Shown piece after piece: positions 33,567 to 34,678 of a stretch of DNA of 34,678 nucleotides. The position numbers and the translations under genes were made by a program. This DNA is from Trichomonas tenax (taxonomy: Eukaryota; Parabasalia; Trichomonadida; Trichomonadidae), in NCBI GenBank assembly GCA_023091735.1, contig JALKBU010000535.1:1-34678 (forward strand), in the 5' to 3' direction. Within the stretch, counting starts at the first letter, position 1; each line of letters begins with the position of its first letter. A model generated the notes under the pieces. That model was not told where the DNA came from. It searched no databases and was given only the letters and a program-made list of their open reading frames with translations.

Positions 33567-34678
33567 TAATTTTCTGACTTTTGCCATTTTACACGACAAA
33601 TATTATATATTTTCTTCATTCCTGATCAATATTGATTCATTGATAAAAGAAAAGTTAGGCACAATTAACTTTCTGTTTGAGGTGAAGCTAATGCATACTT
33701 AGTGAGGACCTTTATTTAGTATTTAAATTTACCCAGATGTTCAACAAGATGCAAGTCCCCTGCTTAATTTGTGAGGTTTACACAACGATAGCCATTTTGA
33801 TGAATGCTTGCAGGAGGTTGCTACGGGGCAGACCCTAATCTTGAGGTCAGAGCTTCGGCAAAACTCTTAGTTTCAACCTGAGGAACAGTCCAGTGTCCTC
33901 TGCATAGTCTAACAACCACATTCTTCACCTTGATATTCAAATTATCCAGATATCTACTCGGTCAACCATGCATTTTTGCCCTGGATTGAGTGAACTAGTT
34001 ACATGTGGACATCAAAAAGCTAAACTAGGCCAAAAATAATGTTCACGTGTCGACTTTTCAAAAGTTTCAAGTTATATCTCCATCACCAAATAATTTTTTC
34101 GCTTTCATGACGATATACATAAACTAGAGGCAATGCACAATTCAACCACACTACTGCCAATTCCACACGCTCTAGAAACGTCCATTTTTACCTCATTAAA
34201 TTAGATGTTTCTCGATGAATCATAGTATAAGATCTTATCTTTTTGAGGTGATGTTATATGTATACAACAACCTTTCATCCTTTAGATTTTCAAAAATTAC
34301 TGTAAATTTTGCTGAATAAATTGCAGATATAATATGCAACGAGTGTTTTTTTTTATTTATAAAAAGAATAATTATATACAAGCAAACCCCCTAGGTACAT
34401 TCATATTGATATTTTTAACATATTTTGTAATTTTGATAAAAGATTAATAATTTTTTTCCAATTTTAGAGGCAACGGCTTAAAATATCATAAATCATAAAT
34501 TAAATCTTATATCCATTATTCGTGTTTATTTAATAATATGATATTTAAAAAATTTGCACCAAAAAGAAGAAAATTTTATAAAAATTGTGTTTAATTTGTA
34601 GTCCAAGCTATAAGTGAAAACATATTTCATCAGCAAACGTGTTCACACATGATAGAATCTGATAGAAAGAAATATCAT
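33567..34678. other. Non-genic right end with a GC-richer patch
   Basis: This is mostly AT-rich. Between about 33805 and 33935 base composition rises (GGAGGTTGCTACGGGGCAGA, CAGTCCAGTGTCCTCTGC). The minus strand there reads GHWTVPQVETKSFAEALTSR before a stop, which looks protein-like but is not a family I know. Further left on the minus strand (about 34185) MDVSRACGIGSSVVELC starts a short broken frame. This could be a decayed gene or transposon. Nothing is recognised after 34200. Confidence 0.4.

Overview
This looks like nuclear DNA of a trichomonad protist, most likely Trichomonas vaginalis or a close relative. The evidence is the AT-rich intergenic DNA, long intronless genes, and start codons that directly follow an initiator of the trichomonad Inr type. 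The clearest Inr is a perfect TCATTTTTCATTA abutting the ATG at 27429. A Maverick/Polinton fragment, AIG1-family GTPases, a polymorphic-membrane-protein-like beta-helix protein and a DUF3447/ankyrin-like remnant fit the same group. I cannot fix the species without a search.

Layout. (1) 1-5057: the inner part of a decaying Maverick. It holds the 3' end of an integrase, two tail-fibre-like genes, a short plus-strand gene whose tail runs into tandem repeats, and a major-capsid-like gene broken by a frameshift and cut at both ends. (2) 5102-20577: a normal host block. It contains a Pmp-like surface protein, a PP6 regulatory subunit (SAPS), tubulin cofactor B, the CCR4-NOT scaffold NOT1, a small CAMSAP-type CKK protein, a WW-MyTH4-RhoGAP protein of the ARHGAP39/Vilse type, and HSBP1. 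(3) About 20600-23400: a graveyard of repeat fragments. It includes a broken piece of the neighbouring GTPase gene, a 128-bp inverted repeat enclosing a second Maverick tail-fibre remnant, and a 21-bp-arm hairpin. (4) 23434-26181: two divergently transcribed AIG1-like GTPases. Both have a repeat-rich C-terminal half and both end in the same CaaX-like tail, CNIA. (5) 26239-33548: an unrecognised 396-aa helical protein, an ankyrin-like remnant, a kexin-like protein that has lost its catalytic His, and a DDB1/CPSF-A family protein. (6) 33549-34678: non-genic DNA with one GC-richer patch.

Several host genes concern microtubules and the cytoskeleton (TBCB, CKK, MyTH4-RhoGAP) or mRNA and protein turnover (NOT1, DDB1-like). 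They are separate transcription units, so no shared pathway is claimed. The items most worth following up are the prenylatable GTPase pair, a 13-bp motif (TTTGACATGTAAA) found upstream of four genes, and three proteins with recognisable folds but altered key residues (pseudo-kexin, RhoGAP without an Arg finger, WW without its first Trp).
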